This document shows, piece after piece, positions 25,246 to 37,740 of a stretch of 64,000 nt of DNA; the stretch's first letter is position 1; each line of letters begins with the position of its first letter. Under the pieces are notes generated by a model. It was given only the letters and a program-made list of their open reading frames with translations. It was not told the origin of the DNA and made no database searches. Position numbers and translations under genes: made by a program. The DNA comes from Dryococelus australis (Eukaryota > Arthropoda > Insecta > Phasmatodea > Phasmatidae): assembly GCA_029891345.1 (NCBI GenBank), contig CM057009.1:93605416-93669415 (forward strand). The letters run 5' to 3'.

Positions 25246-28200
25246 CATGTGTGGTATGGGGAGCTGAGTGTGTTATGTTCGTGAAGCAAATGAGCATCAG
25301 CCATGTCTAGGCCAACAGCTCCGCATGCAACAGGATATGTCATGTCCTACCTGGAAGGCACAGTCATGTTAATGTGGTTGTCTGCAGGTATTTTACGGCC
25401 GTCTAATCCACTCACATCATTGGCGTAGAGGATTTAATGCTGTCATTGCTAATACAGTCCAGGCATATGAACACTCCTTCCCCGAAAGTCACTTTTTCCT
25501 TTGGTGTGCATCTTTAGTGTTGTCTGGTGTGACTGGCACACACTGTTAATTCCAGTCCCAAGGAATTTCACAATTAATTATCACATGGGTGTAAGTTGTT
25601 ATTAGGCAGCTCAGTGACCACAATCTTCCCAGATTCCACTTTAAGCTCCTCTGCTCAGCCACACAGGTGGCATGTGCACATTCATGCTCACACATTGTCG
25701 CCCTACCCTAGGTCAACATCCTGTGGCAGATGATGGCGCTTAAGACCTCAATGTTAAGACCCGCTCAAATCTCTTCACTCATTCTGAATCTTACAGCCAT
25801 ATGGCTCAAAAACATATATGAATGTAGTTTGCTTTTGCACTCAGTGTAGTCCCCCTCTTGGCATGCAAAATTCAGTTAGGAGCTTGTAGGTTGTCTTCCA
25901 GCCAGCCAGCCAACTGGCCACACCCTACCTGCTGCTTTAGGCATTTCTCAGCTGGCCTGGCTGACTGAAACTCCACTGGTGTTATAGCATAGAATTTTGC
26001 ACCACATTGTTTAGACAACAAATGTAGCCATTTGGGCTGTAATTCTGGCCTTTAAGGAGCAGCACCATCCTGCACTATTGCTGTAGGGGTGAGAAGTGAT
26101 GGAGGTGTTAAGTGGTTATGGGCACTACAGAGTGTTTGTGTAGCTAGGATGGGGATGTCAGAGTGTAAAGCAGATCCTGTGTTGTCACCCCTCTAGTGAT
26201 GTCTGATGTAAACACTGTGCAGGGATTAGACAGGTATGGGTTGCCTCCATGTTATCCTAGCTAATTGTCTGGTGTAAGCCCTGAACCACACCATTCTTTT
26301 AGGCTGGAAAGCAGCCATGCATAGCAAGAGCTGTCCAAATGACTTAGATGGCATATTGTATTTGAAGTATATGCATATTGAATGGTCTTTGCATGAGCAT
26401 ATAACATGAATACATTACATTACAGATACAAGGCATGCTTCTAATAAAATATGTATTCATTTTCACAGCAAAATAGAACTGAGAGACACTTGAGAATCAC
26501 GCCAAAGAAACACAAAATGTGAAATGTCCAGCACAGAGCACAGCAAATGCCCAAACCAAATTTGCTACAGTCAACAATTTGTGATCATAAAATATTTAAT
26601 TTAAATCCCTGGATATGATGGCCCATAGGACTGGTGATGAAACATATAGGGAAGAAAAGCAAAGCAGTTCTGGTGTGTTTAAAACTATAGTAAGCTAATA
26701 TCAGTTACAAAGCAAAGTGAATTTTCCCTACAGGACAACATGTCCACCCATCATTGTGGCCTTACAGAAACTACTCCAACATCACTACATGTGCAAGGAT
26801 GCTGGTGTTGGAAAGCTTGTAGTAACCTACTTAAGGAAAGATAAAAAGTCCTTCACAAAATTAACAAAGCCTGTCTTCATCCACAAGCACTTGACTTATC
26901 AAGTTATTACACTATCAGGAGGCTGTTACATTTACTGCACCTGCATGTTCCCATCCATATTAGTTACCATTTTTGTGTTATCTCACTTCTATCATTTATG
27001 ACTGTAGTCGTATTGCACTTTTTTTAATTGTTTGCATAATTATTTTGTCAATTTATTAGGAGTGCATTGGCCCAAGCCACTCACTGTAACTACATGCCTG
27101 AGCATGCCTTGACTTTGGATTTGTACACTTTCTGATTTACTGCAGCTCACATATAGACATAGTGTTGCACTATGATATTTCACTTTTAAAAAATTGCCAT
27201 TTTAATTATCATTACTCTCAGACACTACTGTGATGCACTTTTCACTGAACACGGGACAATGGCTGGCTCATTTGTGGGCTTGTACTCCGCTGTCTTGCTG
27301 AGCTCCACTATACAAACAATGGCCAGTGTTCTCGGGCATCTTGGATATCGCTGACAGCCCTGAGTGGCATCCTCTATTTGTGGGTATTTTTCCTCTCAAT
27401 TTATTCCTTTGAGCTTTGGCATCTGGGAAGTATCCCCATGTGCGGTTAAAAGTCATTTACAATCTCTCTTGTGTGTGTGTGCGTGCGTGTGCATGCGTGT
27501 GTGCATGTGTGTGTGCGTGCATGCATGTGTGTGTGTGCATGAGTGTGTGTGTGCGCGTGTGTGCATGTGGGTGTGTTAGATATATATATATATATATATA
27601 TATGCAAGTCCTTGGTACAAACAGCATCTTGCAAAAGAGCCACAAACAACAAAAACAAGTGGTACAACAAGCAACAAGGCCTAACGGTCTCTGCAAACAA
27701 ACACAAAAATAAGAATCAATACTTATCAAATTAATTATGCTGGGTTGCCATACATGTGCACTAAATTAAATATATTAATCAAGACTTGCTTGTATCATCA
27801 ATGAAATGCAGACTCAGAGGAAAAATAGTTACTAATAAATAATAAGAACCGAACTTGTGATTGTGAATTACTAAATCCTTTTTATTTGATTGGTTTTATT
27901 GAATGTTTTTTTCAAATTAGCATTGTTAAATGCAGGTTTTATTCATAGTTTAGAAAATAATAAAATTTTGTGTCAATATCTTTATATACACCAGCACCAT
28001 ATATATCAATAAATTAACTTATTTATATGAGCTTTAAAACTTCAAAATAAAACCATTATAATTCTAAAACAATCCTAGGATATATCACTCACATCTAATG
28101 TTCCAAATATATATTAAATTTAAAAGAACTCACAACCTGGTTACTGTGCAAGGGTTTGGCTTCTGTAATTTGTATTCACCACGAAAACACTTTTGCCCTT

Positions 28201-29164
28201 GTAAAGGGTAGCTCTTAGAGTTATGATGGGGTCTAAGGGGTATGTTGACCTGTGTGGTTGTGGAAATACTGGCTACTACATGCACTACTAATGTACACGT
28301 GCTAACACAGTGCTGTTATGGCCACACTGCATGCCATAAGAATTTACGTGATGAAGGACTCTGAGAAAACATTAACCAATACCCTAATGTGAAAACTAGG
28401 ACGTCATTGACTCAACACATGTACACTTAACATTGGCACATGGCCCCAAGAAAACAGTTAAATTACTCACGCCCCCTTCCAACTTTACTGATGCAGATGT
28501 CATTAGTGACGTGCTCTATGACTCAAAAATTATAAAGCTAGCAATCTGTGCTTATTTACCAGGATAATTACCGATAAAACAAATTGGAGTTAATACGTAT
28601 ACCATAGCGGCATGAAGTGTTCATGCAAAATGAATAAATGAGTCTGCTGCAGATGTGAGGTAAATGATGAAACTGAAATGAAAAGTTTTTAACAGAACTA
28701 ATTAGTTAAACTTTATAAAAAACTGTCTTTGAATTGAATAGTTACTTTCATTTTTGATTTGTATATAAGGGGTACATTCCTGGGTTATGTATAAAATTAG
28801 TATTTGGATGTAAGTGCAACTGTTGGTTAAACTTATATAATCTTCTTTAACATTGTAGGATAATGCTTGTCTTAAGTTTTAATACTTTAATAATATATCA
28901 CAAACAACTTTACGTTTTAAACCGTGTATAGTTTTTATTTTCTAAATTAACTAATGTTACTTTTTTACTATAAATAGTGTACTTATATTTATAATTGACT
29001 AAATTTATATCAAAATACTTACTAAAAACATTTTATTTCTATATCTACCATCACCATTTTTTCTAATAGTATCAATAGTTGAAAAAAAAAACTTTAGAGA
29101 GACAGTTTGAACATGTATTTTTAAATACATTATATATGCTCTAGCTCAGTGGCAAAATGTCCTG
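25246..29164. other. Loop between inverted-repeat arms
   Basis: The first part (25250-26450) is GC-richer and resembles the other GC-moderate blocks; it contains one copy of a motif shared with about 338 and 41357 (GCTTAAGACCTCAATGTTAA at 25738). CCAGCCAGCCAGCC lies at about 25899. The rest is AT-rich and has no gene. The compound microsatellite at 27470 is listed separately. The frame 26717-27001 has no recognisable domain. Confidence 0.45.
27470..27603. repeat. (TG)n then (TA)n compound microsatellite
   Basis: About 108 bp of TG repeats with scattered CG and CA interruptions, followed by a 26-bp TA tract (27578-27603). Long open frames across it on both strands are artefacts of the dinucleotide repeat. 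Confidence 0.95.
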
Positions 29165-31825
29165 GTAAAGTGTCCATAGAATATACAGAAGAGTGCTTCC
29201 CTTGCATAACTGAGCTATATATTTTTATTATTACCTGTAAGAACCAAGGCCTTTCATGTGTGAGTATATCAATAAATCAAATACAGTTTATGTTAATGCA
29301 AAATTTATAATGATTCATTGCCTTTAGTGGCCTCCAACAGACTGGTATCTCACTTTATGGACAACAAAATGAACTTTGTTGGTGGACAGGATGAATTTCC
29401 TGGACTGTGGAAGTGGTCCCGTCAGCAGCATACAGTAGTGTATAAATTGAACTATAAGCCACGTGCAGTTTTGCTGTAATTAAATGTTGTTTTTCTTCTG
29501 TAACCGAGCTTAAAGACAACTTTTTGACAGTATATTCATTCCTTAATGGGCGATAGAATATCTTAGGGTTATTTTTAAAAATGGCACTTTACCTTCGTTT
29601 AAATGTGCATTCCTGTGCGACTTACGCCTACGTATTATGCCAGGTTGTACAAAGAATGCTGTTGTGAAAACAGCTTCTATGCAAGAACCACAAACTCCTG
29701 TGATGCTTCATGTCTGGATGTTTAAATAACAACGTGGCAGCAGTCTACGATAATTCTTATGTGTGTAACTGACTGTGCATGTATCATAGACAAATTAGAA
29801 ATATTCCTTTCAATGTCCTTTCTTTTGAATAAAAAATATAATAATTCTTAGTAGCAGGTATATTCCTCCCCTTGAATCAACAACCGGAAAACATTTTTAT
29901 GCACATACTTGCGCAGTTATCACATGGTTGAGTGGCTGCAATAAATTTATAAAACTTTTTGGTGGCCGTATATATTATTTTTAAAATAATAATTGGTGTG
30001 GCATATTGTAGGGTTTATTGATTTTTAAAATCATGTGTGGAAACTATAAACATGGCCCAAATTGTCTGTCAACCACGTTTTATGTTTGAAATTTCTCAAA
30101 CAGTTTGGCTAAATGCGTACCTATTAAATTTGCATACAAGAATTATTCTTCAATGAACTGGCAGTTTATGACACCGAGTCGAAATTCACATCTAGTACTC
30201 TACATTTTTCACAGGTTTGTCCAGTGACCCTCAGAAATATATATTATGTCCACAGTCTGATTAAATATTGAGTAAAATTAAGAAAGAATATCACAAACCT
30301 CTCTTGAATTAGGTACTCATTGTGATTGAGACAACAACCATAACAGTTAAATCACAGTTGTCTTTAGTATTGCACTACATCTCAAGAGATACAAATTTTG
30401 AGGAAAGGGTTTTTGAAGATTACTGATGTAAAGAAGTTAGTAACGCAGATTTACAATGGAGCTGAGGTGATGGCCAGAGAACATGCGGGATAGCAAAATA
30501 AAACATTAAATCTCATCTGTGCTTAAACTGTTTTGTTCATTGTTATGCTCACAAGTAAAATTTAGTTCTTGCTCAGTTTGTAAGTTACTTAAAACAGTGC
30601 AAAACATGTTTATGTAGATTCTTCGACAGACGAGAAATGTAAGAAGGTGTACAGAAAACTATTTTTTAATTGACACTGTAACTTTGAATCCACTGCATAG
30701 ATTTGCAGGAATTCCAAAACTGAAATTTTTTAGCCTGTTGGATAGTAAATGTTTTCGTTAATGTAATAATAATTTTCTATAAGATTCTTTTGTATCTCTT
30801 AATTAAAGCTATGGAAATCTGTTAATTTCTAAAATTAAGAAGTGAGCTGCATGTCATCTTCACAGACAGTGGCATGCACAAATAAAAGTGTAGGAGATCA
30901 CGGTTATTGAAAAATATCAAGATCAAGTGATGTATTTCCAGAAACATATAAACTTACAAAGCTCATAATGTCAGTTTCAGCTACGAGTGCTTCAGCCAAG
31001 AGATTGTGTTTCTCTTTACAGTAAATAAAATCATATTTGCAGAATAGTTAGTGACAGTATAAACTATCAGCTCTTTCATTTACCAGTACAGAAAAAGATC
31101 TAATATAGAAAATATGTTGGATACCATATTTCAGCTATGATATAATTTACATATTTGTTATGGAAAAGAGCGGAATTGGGCTGACATACAAAAATTAAGG
31201 TAATTGTTGCTTTATATGCTACAAGTTCTGTATAGAACCAAGTATGGCATGGGCCATGTGAAGTGAGTCATTACAGTGTGGATCACTGATAATTGAGCTT
31301 CTGTTTGGTGGCAAATGCACAGCCCCGACAAGTCATCCACTGCTCAGATTAAGAAACGGGCATCAGTATATTTTCTTTTGAGCATGACTTTCAGGGAATC
31401 TGGTCCTCTCTGTATGTAATAGTCAGAAAGGAAAGGAGTAATTAAAAGAGATTAATAATATCTTTAATGTTTAGTTTTAATTGTTAATACAGCAGGTGAT
31501 TTTATGATCATGTTGGACACCGTGAGACATCACAAATTTGGTGCCTTGTTGGAAGTGTTGTCAACCTTCATTACAACAATTGCATCATTAGCATTCATTC
31601 CTAAAATATTTTTACATACTGAAATCTATAATTGTAGGTGTGGTTCACATGGAATCGTCATGCATATTCTAAACCTTATGGCATGTACAAAATAAGCAGG
31701 CTGACTAAAACATATGTCTGGTATCCTGAAAACTTTCCTTCGTAAAATTTTTACTTCTCTGTTTCTTGTGTATCATCATTGACTAAAGGAAGATTTCTGG
31801 AGGGGTGGGGGGTGTTATACATACT
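29165..31825 (-). repeat. Right arm of a large inverted repeat
   Basis: Reverse complement of 22490-25245 (see anchors there). The arm begins at its inner edge near the sequence CTTCCCTTGCATAACTG and ends at its outer edge in a G-rich run (GGGGTGGGGGG, about 31802-31812), the counterpart of the C-rich run at the left outer edge. No coding capacity is recognisable. Confidence 0.85.
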
Positions 31826-31918
31826 AACATTGTCATGTTTCATTACTGTTGTAGTTCCCCCAACAAAATGGTTATAAATATGTTATAAATTAATATAACA
31901 TTTTCTATTTCTATCACA

Positions 31919-31981
<63 letters not shown>

Positions 31982-32037
31982 AGAGAGGGAGAGGGAGAGG
32001 GAGAGGGGGAGAGAGAGGGAGAGAGAGAGAGAGAGAG

Positions 32038-32115
<78 letters not shown>

Positions 32116-33472
32116 TATGCAAATACTTTAGTCATGTTTGAGGTAAATAAAAATAACTTGGTTATCAAATATAACTAATATATTATTTTTACATTTATCT
32201 AAATTTAACATTTCTTTGTTAAACTGTAATTAAAAAGGTATTCTATATAATCTTTTAAATTTTAATTGCTTTTTGAATATAGTTATTCAAATAAAATTTT
32301 TTTTGCAGAATTTAGACTTTTGGAACAAGTATACAATTGATTACAATTTTTTATAATTCATCCAACCTGGTTTATGAAGAAAATTGTTAATCATTTTTGT
32401 TGTTTTACCACAGTTACTAGGTCCTACTATTAAAGCTCATATATTTTCTGGCATGAGTTGTCCATTTTTCTTTTTTTTTTTCTTTCTTTTTCATCAGAAA
32501 CAAATACACCACCACCTCAGTTAATAAAACTTTTTGTTTATTAAATGCAAATGTTTATATTATTAATAAAAGCAATGTATTAAATGCTGAATCAAATATT
32601 GTCTTTAAGTTAAGTAATAATATTTCAGTAATAAAATAGAAACTTATAATTATTCTATTGCCTTAATTACAGTTTTAAAAAAACACATTTAACAGTAGAC
32701 ATAAAAAATTGAAATAATTAGAACAGTTTATGCAAATAAAATGATAATGGTTTGTAAAGGTTAACAAACATAGATTCAGTGCAAATTGTTGTAAATTAAT
32801 TTGGTCTCTTTATTATAAATAACATAATTTTAAAAGCTCGTAACATAAAATATAGTAAAACTATTATGTAAATTTAATATTAAGTTATATATATATAAAA
32901 TATGGCTGTAAAATTACGGATTCAAAACCATTTTAAACTGTAAATTTTAATTGTAATTTATCCTTTGGTATTTTTACTAAATATGCTGAATCTAATAATG
33001 TAGAATCTAATATCATTGCTAATTTGGAAACAGGCATAATGATATGTAAATGTGGTAAATGTTAATAAATATTACTTTAATAACCATAAAAAACTTAGCA
33101 AGAGACAATTTCCTTTAAAATTACAATTCTCTTGGCATAATGAAATCTTACAACTCCAGTAAAACACTTAAACAAGTCACATAATTTATAACTTAACATT
33201 TGGAACCTCTACAAAACACCACATAGCTGCTGCTCTCTCAAAAAAATCTAACTGAATCATAAATAGCACAGCTAATGATACAATAGTGTAGCTCAGAATT
33301 AAGGGCTAAAATAAGAGAACATTCACAACTTGCTTAGTTTAGAGGGAGAATTTGCTCGTGGATTGTAATTTGTCCATCTATATGGGGAGAAACAATCATT
33401 AGTTGGTAGGTTATTATAAAAATTAAAACTGATTTATTGTAAAGACTTAGAAAAGCTAATAGGTCACATAAA
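31826..33472. other. AT-rich non-coding DNA
   Basis: Contains the long compound microsatellite at 31925-32112 and otherwise AT-rich sequence without a supported gene. It ends at the TTAA target site of the piggyBac-like element. Confidence 0.6.
31925..32112. repeat. (CA)n-(GA)n-(TA)n compound microsatellite
   Basis: A CA tract of about 52 bp is followed by about 60 bp of GA with GGGA interruptions and then about 72 bp of TA. Three pure dinucleotide classes abut without spacer. The TA end can form a hairpin and the GA part is a mirror-repeat polypurine tract. The open frame through it is an artefact. Confidence 0.97.
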
Positions 33473-33492
33473 TTAACCCTTTCGCTGATATA

Positions 33493-33602
33493 GACAAGAT
33501 ATCTCGCGTCCAGTGTAGGAGCTTTGTTTGCTATGGACATGGACGAGACATGTCGTCCTCAACTCAGCGTGCCACTAGTGCGAAGGACGAGATATCTCGT
33601 CC
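33493..33602. promoter_or_regulatory. Three palindromic subterminal repeats of piggyBac-like element
   Basis: Within 130 bp of the left end the motif occurs at 33493-33511 (GACAAGATATCTCGCGTCC), 33541-33558 (GGACGAGACATGTCGTCC) and 33585-33602 (GGACGAGATATCTCGTCC, a perfect 18-bp palindrome). By analogy with subterminal repeats of other piggyBac-family elements they may be transposase binding sites; that is inference. Confidence 0.6.
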
Positions 33603-34101
33603 CACTGTTAATGCCCACCCTCGGCCTGATAAAGTCCAACATTCTTTAGCCTCAGATAAGAGTGTCTTAAAGGGTCCTATTTACATTGAAATACTGTAAT
33701 CCTTGTTTCAAGCAATGTCAAGAGGAAGTGTGTCAGCAGACACTGTAGTTCTTATTCTGAGAGCGAGAGCAACATGGGTGGTGATAAATGCCAGGCGGTG
33801 AGAAAGGCCAGCTGTCTGCCGCCTCCTGCCTGCCTCCCACTGGACCACTTAGAGGGATAAGATGAACACTTACTGGACCACTTACAGAGATAAGATAAAA
33901 AGAGATGGCGGGAATTTTATGAGGGGTGGAGAAAGGAAGGAAATGAGCTGTATGGTAAAATGTGGGACAGCCTACTAGCTACTTAGTGTTGTATGTTTTT
34001 CTGCCGACTGCAGACATTTTGGATAGTGTTATTACGCTAAAATCATAGTCTTTTTTCTAACACTTTTTGTGATTATATGTCATTTATTTGTAACTACAAA
34101 A

Positions 34102-35701
34102 ATGAAGAGACACCGCTATCTGACAGACCAAGAAGCACTGGAGATGATTCTTACAAGGAGTGACAGCGAAGAAGATGTGTTTACATTGAGTGATTCAGAT
34201 GTAAAGTACACTTCACACAACAAAGAAAACTCTCCTCAGCCAACTACTTCTACTGGGATTACACGTAGTACTTCAAGAACAATATTTGAAGAATTGTCTT
34301 CTGAATCGGAGGAAGATAGCAGCGATGAAGAAAGAAATTATGATCATGGTACAAAAATGAAGTGTGATACATTTCAGTGGTCTTTGAATAATTTGACTCC
34401 CATTATTCATCCCTATGATGATACAAATGCAGGATGTAAAGCAAATGTAAATAATAGCAGTCCTATCATAGACTTCTTTGTAATCTTCTTTGATGTATCA
34501 TTGATGATATTTGTAGTAAATGAATGTAACAGATACTGCAAGTATGCCATTGAAAATGCACCATAGATTTTTCAGTTTCATTCCCGTGTGAAGCAATGGA
34601 CAGACACAAATTGTGAGGAATTGTTTGGTTTTCTGTCAGTATGTTTACTACTGGCACGTGTGAAGATAATTCAAAATGCTTTTCATCTTTCATTTGTGCC
34701 TCACAAAAAACTGTGCATTGACGAGAGCCTGCTCCTCTTCAAAGGCCATTTGATTTTCAAACAATATGTGCTTTCAAAACTAAGTCGATTTGGAATAAAA
34801 ACTGTTGTTTTGTGTGACTGTCTGACTGGATATGTTCTTGATTTCATTGTGTACTCTGGTGCAAATGGTGACAGTAGCGAGGCAGGTCTGGGAAAGTCTG
34901 GTGATATTGTGGCTACTTTATTGAAACCATACTTGGGCAAAGGTCACATGTTATTTGTAGACAACTGGTATTCCAGTACAAACCTATTTCATTGGCTTCA
35001 TAATAGCATAACAAATGCATGTGGTGCAGTACAAAAAAAATAGGAAAAATATGCAGAAAATAGACAACAAACTGAAGAAAGGAGAGATTTCTTTCAAGTC
35101 ATCGGGCAAGTTACTTGCAACGAAGTGGTGCAATAAACGGGAAGTATGGATGTTCAGCACCAGCCACAATGCAGATATGAAAGAAAGTGAAAAGATTGAC
35201 AGGAAGAGTGGATGTAAAATAATGAAACCCACATGTGTTCTGGACTACAACATTAGCATGGGATCTGTCGACAAAACTGATATGGTAATAAGTTCTATAG
35301 AATCAGTGAGGAAAACTGTGAAATTCTATAAAAAAAAAACTGTTTATTCATGTATTGGATCTTGCAGTTCTGAATGCCCATGCTCTTACAAATATGTTAC
35401 TGGTAAAACATTGCCTCTTGCAACGTTCCATCTAATGCTCATCAGAGACATTCTGGAGAAATACTCAAAACAAAGAAGAAAGTCTGGAGGAGCAAGAAGG
35501 TCAGAAGAAGACACTCCCATGCGTTTATCACAGAGGCATTTTTCCACGGCCATTGAAGCAAAAGGAGTTAAAAAATTTCCTACCCTAAAATGTGTTGTTT
35601 CTACCAAGCACAAAATTCATAGAGAAACACGATACTTGTACAGAGACTGCGAAGTCGCACTGTGCGTCACACCATGTTTTGAAAATTACCACACCAAATA
35701 A
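34102..35701 (+). pseudogene. piggyBac-family transposase (DDE_Tnp_1_7), broken
   Basis: Start chosen at ATG 34102 (MKRHRYLTDQEALEMI), followed by the acidic, Ser-rich N-terminus usual for the family. The catalytic blocks are visible: CIDESLLLFKGHL (about 34717), FVDNWYSS (about 34957) and NISMGSVDKTD (about 35251-35281), so all three catalytic Asp codons survive. A TAG at 34564-34566 interrupts the frame. At about 34675 the helix ARVKIIQ joins NAFHLSFVPH directly, where other family members have some 60 extra residues, implying an internal deletion. An A8 run at 35033-35040 coincides with a +1 frame change. The C-terminal Cys-rich domain keeps only some Cys (LKCVV..., YRDC, LCVTPCFENYHT). 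The enzyme would cut and paste the element at TTAA. Confidence 0.93.
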
Positions 35702-36656
35702 ATTACTAAATGTTGGTGTAATAACATATAATTTTGATATGTCTAAATAATATAATTAGACTAACATAAGTGTAATAAAAACCGAGGTAATTTATGGGAA
35801 CTTTCATATGTTAGTGTAACATATCAAAATGTTTTTTTAGAAACTACTATATATATTTTAAAAAGTTTGAGTAATTTCACTATAGTAAATATAGTGTATT
35901 GACTCCAGTGAATGTGATGTCTGTTTTTTTAAGTCAGGAATATAAATTATTACTGAAAAGTGCCATAGATCTACCTATATTCCAGATTTCAAGGGAATTA
36001 GTTGCATATTTCTTGAGATTTGATGCGAAGTACTGTTATCTTTTAAAATGGTGCATTGATCAGGACGATTATTTCAGAATTTAAGCTGACATTTTGAATG
36101 GTCAACATACAAAATTTGGTTTTAATTAGTTGAATAGTTCGTGAGATATGCGGTACCATTCAAAATAGATTAAATAAAAAGGTCCGCCATTTTAAAAATA
36201 AGCATTTGGCATGGCTGAAAACTATGGAAATCAGGTTTCATTACTGTGTGCTATATGTTTATAAGTTGCGTGGAATTTGGTGTACGGGTGCACGAGTTTT
36301 TAGAGGGAAACACACACACACACACATCCAGGTATGAAGATCCTTCAGAAAGTAGGTTGGAAAAAATGTATATTTTAAAAGTTAGCAAAACAAAAGTAAA
36401 CAGTTCAATGTCACAATGCTAAAATCAATCTAGACATTATAAATTACAATTAATTGTAACATTAAGGTAATACATCTGCCAAAATAAGATAACTTTTAAA
36501 ATTTCTCCAAAAAGAGTGGAAAAAGTTCCTATACAGGCCTTGTCCACATTTGCTATAAAAAAAAAGTATTCAGCACAGGGGGTGACTTGGTGCTATGTGA
36601 CTGCTAGCACTACAAAGATGACACCATTAATAAGCATGTAACAGCAAAAGGGTTAA

Positions 36657-37410
36657 AACAATGGACAGCCTTACTCAGCTAATGACTAGACTGAAAACAT
36701 TAGGTGACAGAATTAGGGAATTATTATGACCTTAACAGGAGCAAAATGAAACTGACAAAGAACAATTCACAAAAACTTCAGAGGTCTCCTGCCAGAGCAA
36801 AACAAGATACAATAAATATGCTATCATTTTATAAATAACTTGTTTAAATTGTGTTTGCAATTAAATCAAATTTGTGATAGAGTGCATGGAGAAGGGAATT
36901 CTTGAATTGGGCAGTAAACCAAAGAATACTGGTTAATTTTACTTAGAAAATTTTAATTTTAAATTGATTATCCCTATGTTACTAAATGCTTTGATTTTTA
37001 TGTCTGCCACTACCCTCCAACACCTAGAAGTATCACATCTCTGTGGAGTATTGGCCAACACACCTAGTGACCTGGCTGATGGCGAACCTCAGTGCACCTT
37101 CCTTTGTGGAGCCAAAAACAGGGGCAGTAACAAAACAGCCCAACATTTTTCTAGCTCTAGGGAAGGGCGAAAGCCCTACCTCAAGCTCTCTGCCTGTGTC
37201 TTGCTAATTTGACCATACACCTCAACAATAGAATGACTCCGTAATCCAGAAATCACATCACTGCACCCATGTACACAACTACTGAGACCTGCATGCTTTC
37301 AGGTCGGCAACCCTGGATGTTGGCCAGTGCTCAAAATCCTAGTTTTGCAACAGGCTGCTGCTGATCGCCTGGAAGAAAAAGCTTGCTTACTGAACAGGCA
37401 GGCTGCAGCC
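36657..37410. other. Non-coding DNA between piggyBac-like element and H2A pseudogene
   Basis: AT-rich to about 37000, then GC-richer sequence without recognisable coding content up to the H2A pseudogene. The higher GC from 37000 suggests this part may have arrived with the pseudogene or belong to the gene's flank. Confidence 0.45.
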
Positions 37411-37740
37411 TTAGGCTTTCTTCTCAGTTTTCTTGGGCAGCAGCATGGCCTGAATGTTGGGCAGGACACCGCTCTGGGCAGTCTTTACGCCAGGCAGCTG
37501 TTTGTTCAGTTCATTGTAGTTGCAGACAGCCAGCTGGAAGTGTCTGGAGATAACCCTAAAATTTTGTTATTATGGCAGCATTCCCTGCCAGCTCCAGCGC
37601 TTCAGCTAGCTACCAGGTACTCCATCATCAGGGCCAGATATACCAGGGCTCCTGCCCCCATGTACCCTTCCGTAGCGGCCTGAGGATTTGCCCCACTGGG
37701 AACTGCATTCCTGCAGCGCAACTTTGATTTCCCTTTACCT
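37411..37740 (-). pseudogene. Histone H2A pseudogene
   Basis: Read on the minus strand, the sequence follows canonical H2A almost end to end. Near 37725-37690 it gives AGMQFPVGQILRPLRKG; at about 37655-37615 GAGALVYLALMMEYLVA; then ALELAGNAA; and finally [20 protein letters not shown] with PKKTEKKA and a TAA stop at 37413-37411. In functional H2A these blocks are the N-terminal helix, alpha-2, and the docking tail that contacts H3-H4 in the nucleosome. A TAG-type stop after YLVA, at least two frameshifts (near 37600 and 37550) and lost residues show it is dead. No histone 3' stem-loop is obvious. The first ~20 residues (basic tail) are only partly traceable. Confidence 0.88.

Larger units (their letters stand above)
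33473..36656 (+). mobile_element. piggyBac-like DNA transposon with TTAA target site duplications
   Basis: The element (33477-36652, 3176 bp) is bounded on both sides by TTAA (33473-33476 and 36653-36656), the invariable target of the piggyBac superfamily. The ends are inverted repeats: CCCTTTCGCTG on the left, CCCTTTTGCTG on the right read inward. It carries a broken piggyBac transposase at 34102-35701. About 430 bp of 5' sequence before the gene contains palindromic subterminal repeats (33493-33602), listed separately, that are not seen at the right end. After the gene, about 950 bp of AT-rich DNA has no frame of interest. Confidence 0.93.

Noticed and set aside
27364-27734. Several overlapping open frames on both strands rich in Cys/Val or His/Thr
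   Set aside because: They are translations of the (TG)n/(TA)n microsatellite; dinucleotide repeats lack stops in most frames.
31883-32122. 79-codon frame of Ile-Tyr, Leu-Ser and Cys-Val repeats
   Set aside because: Pure product of the compound microsatellite.
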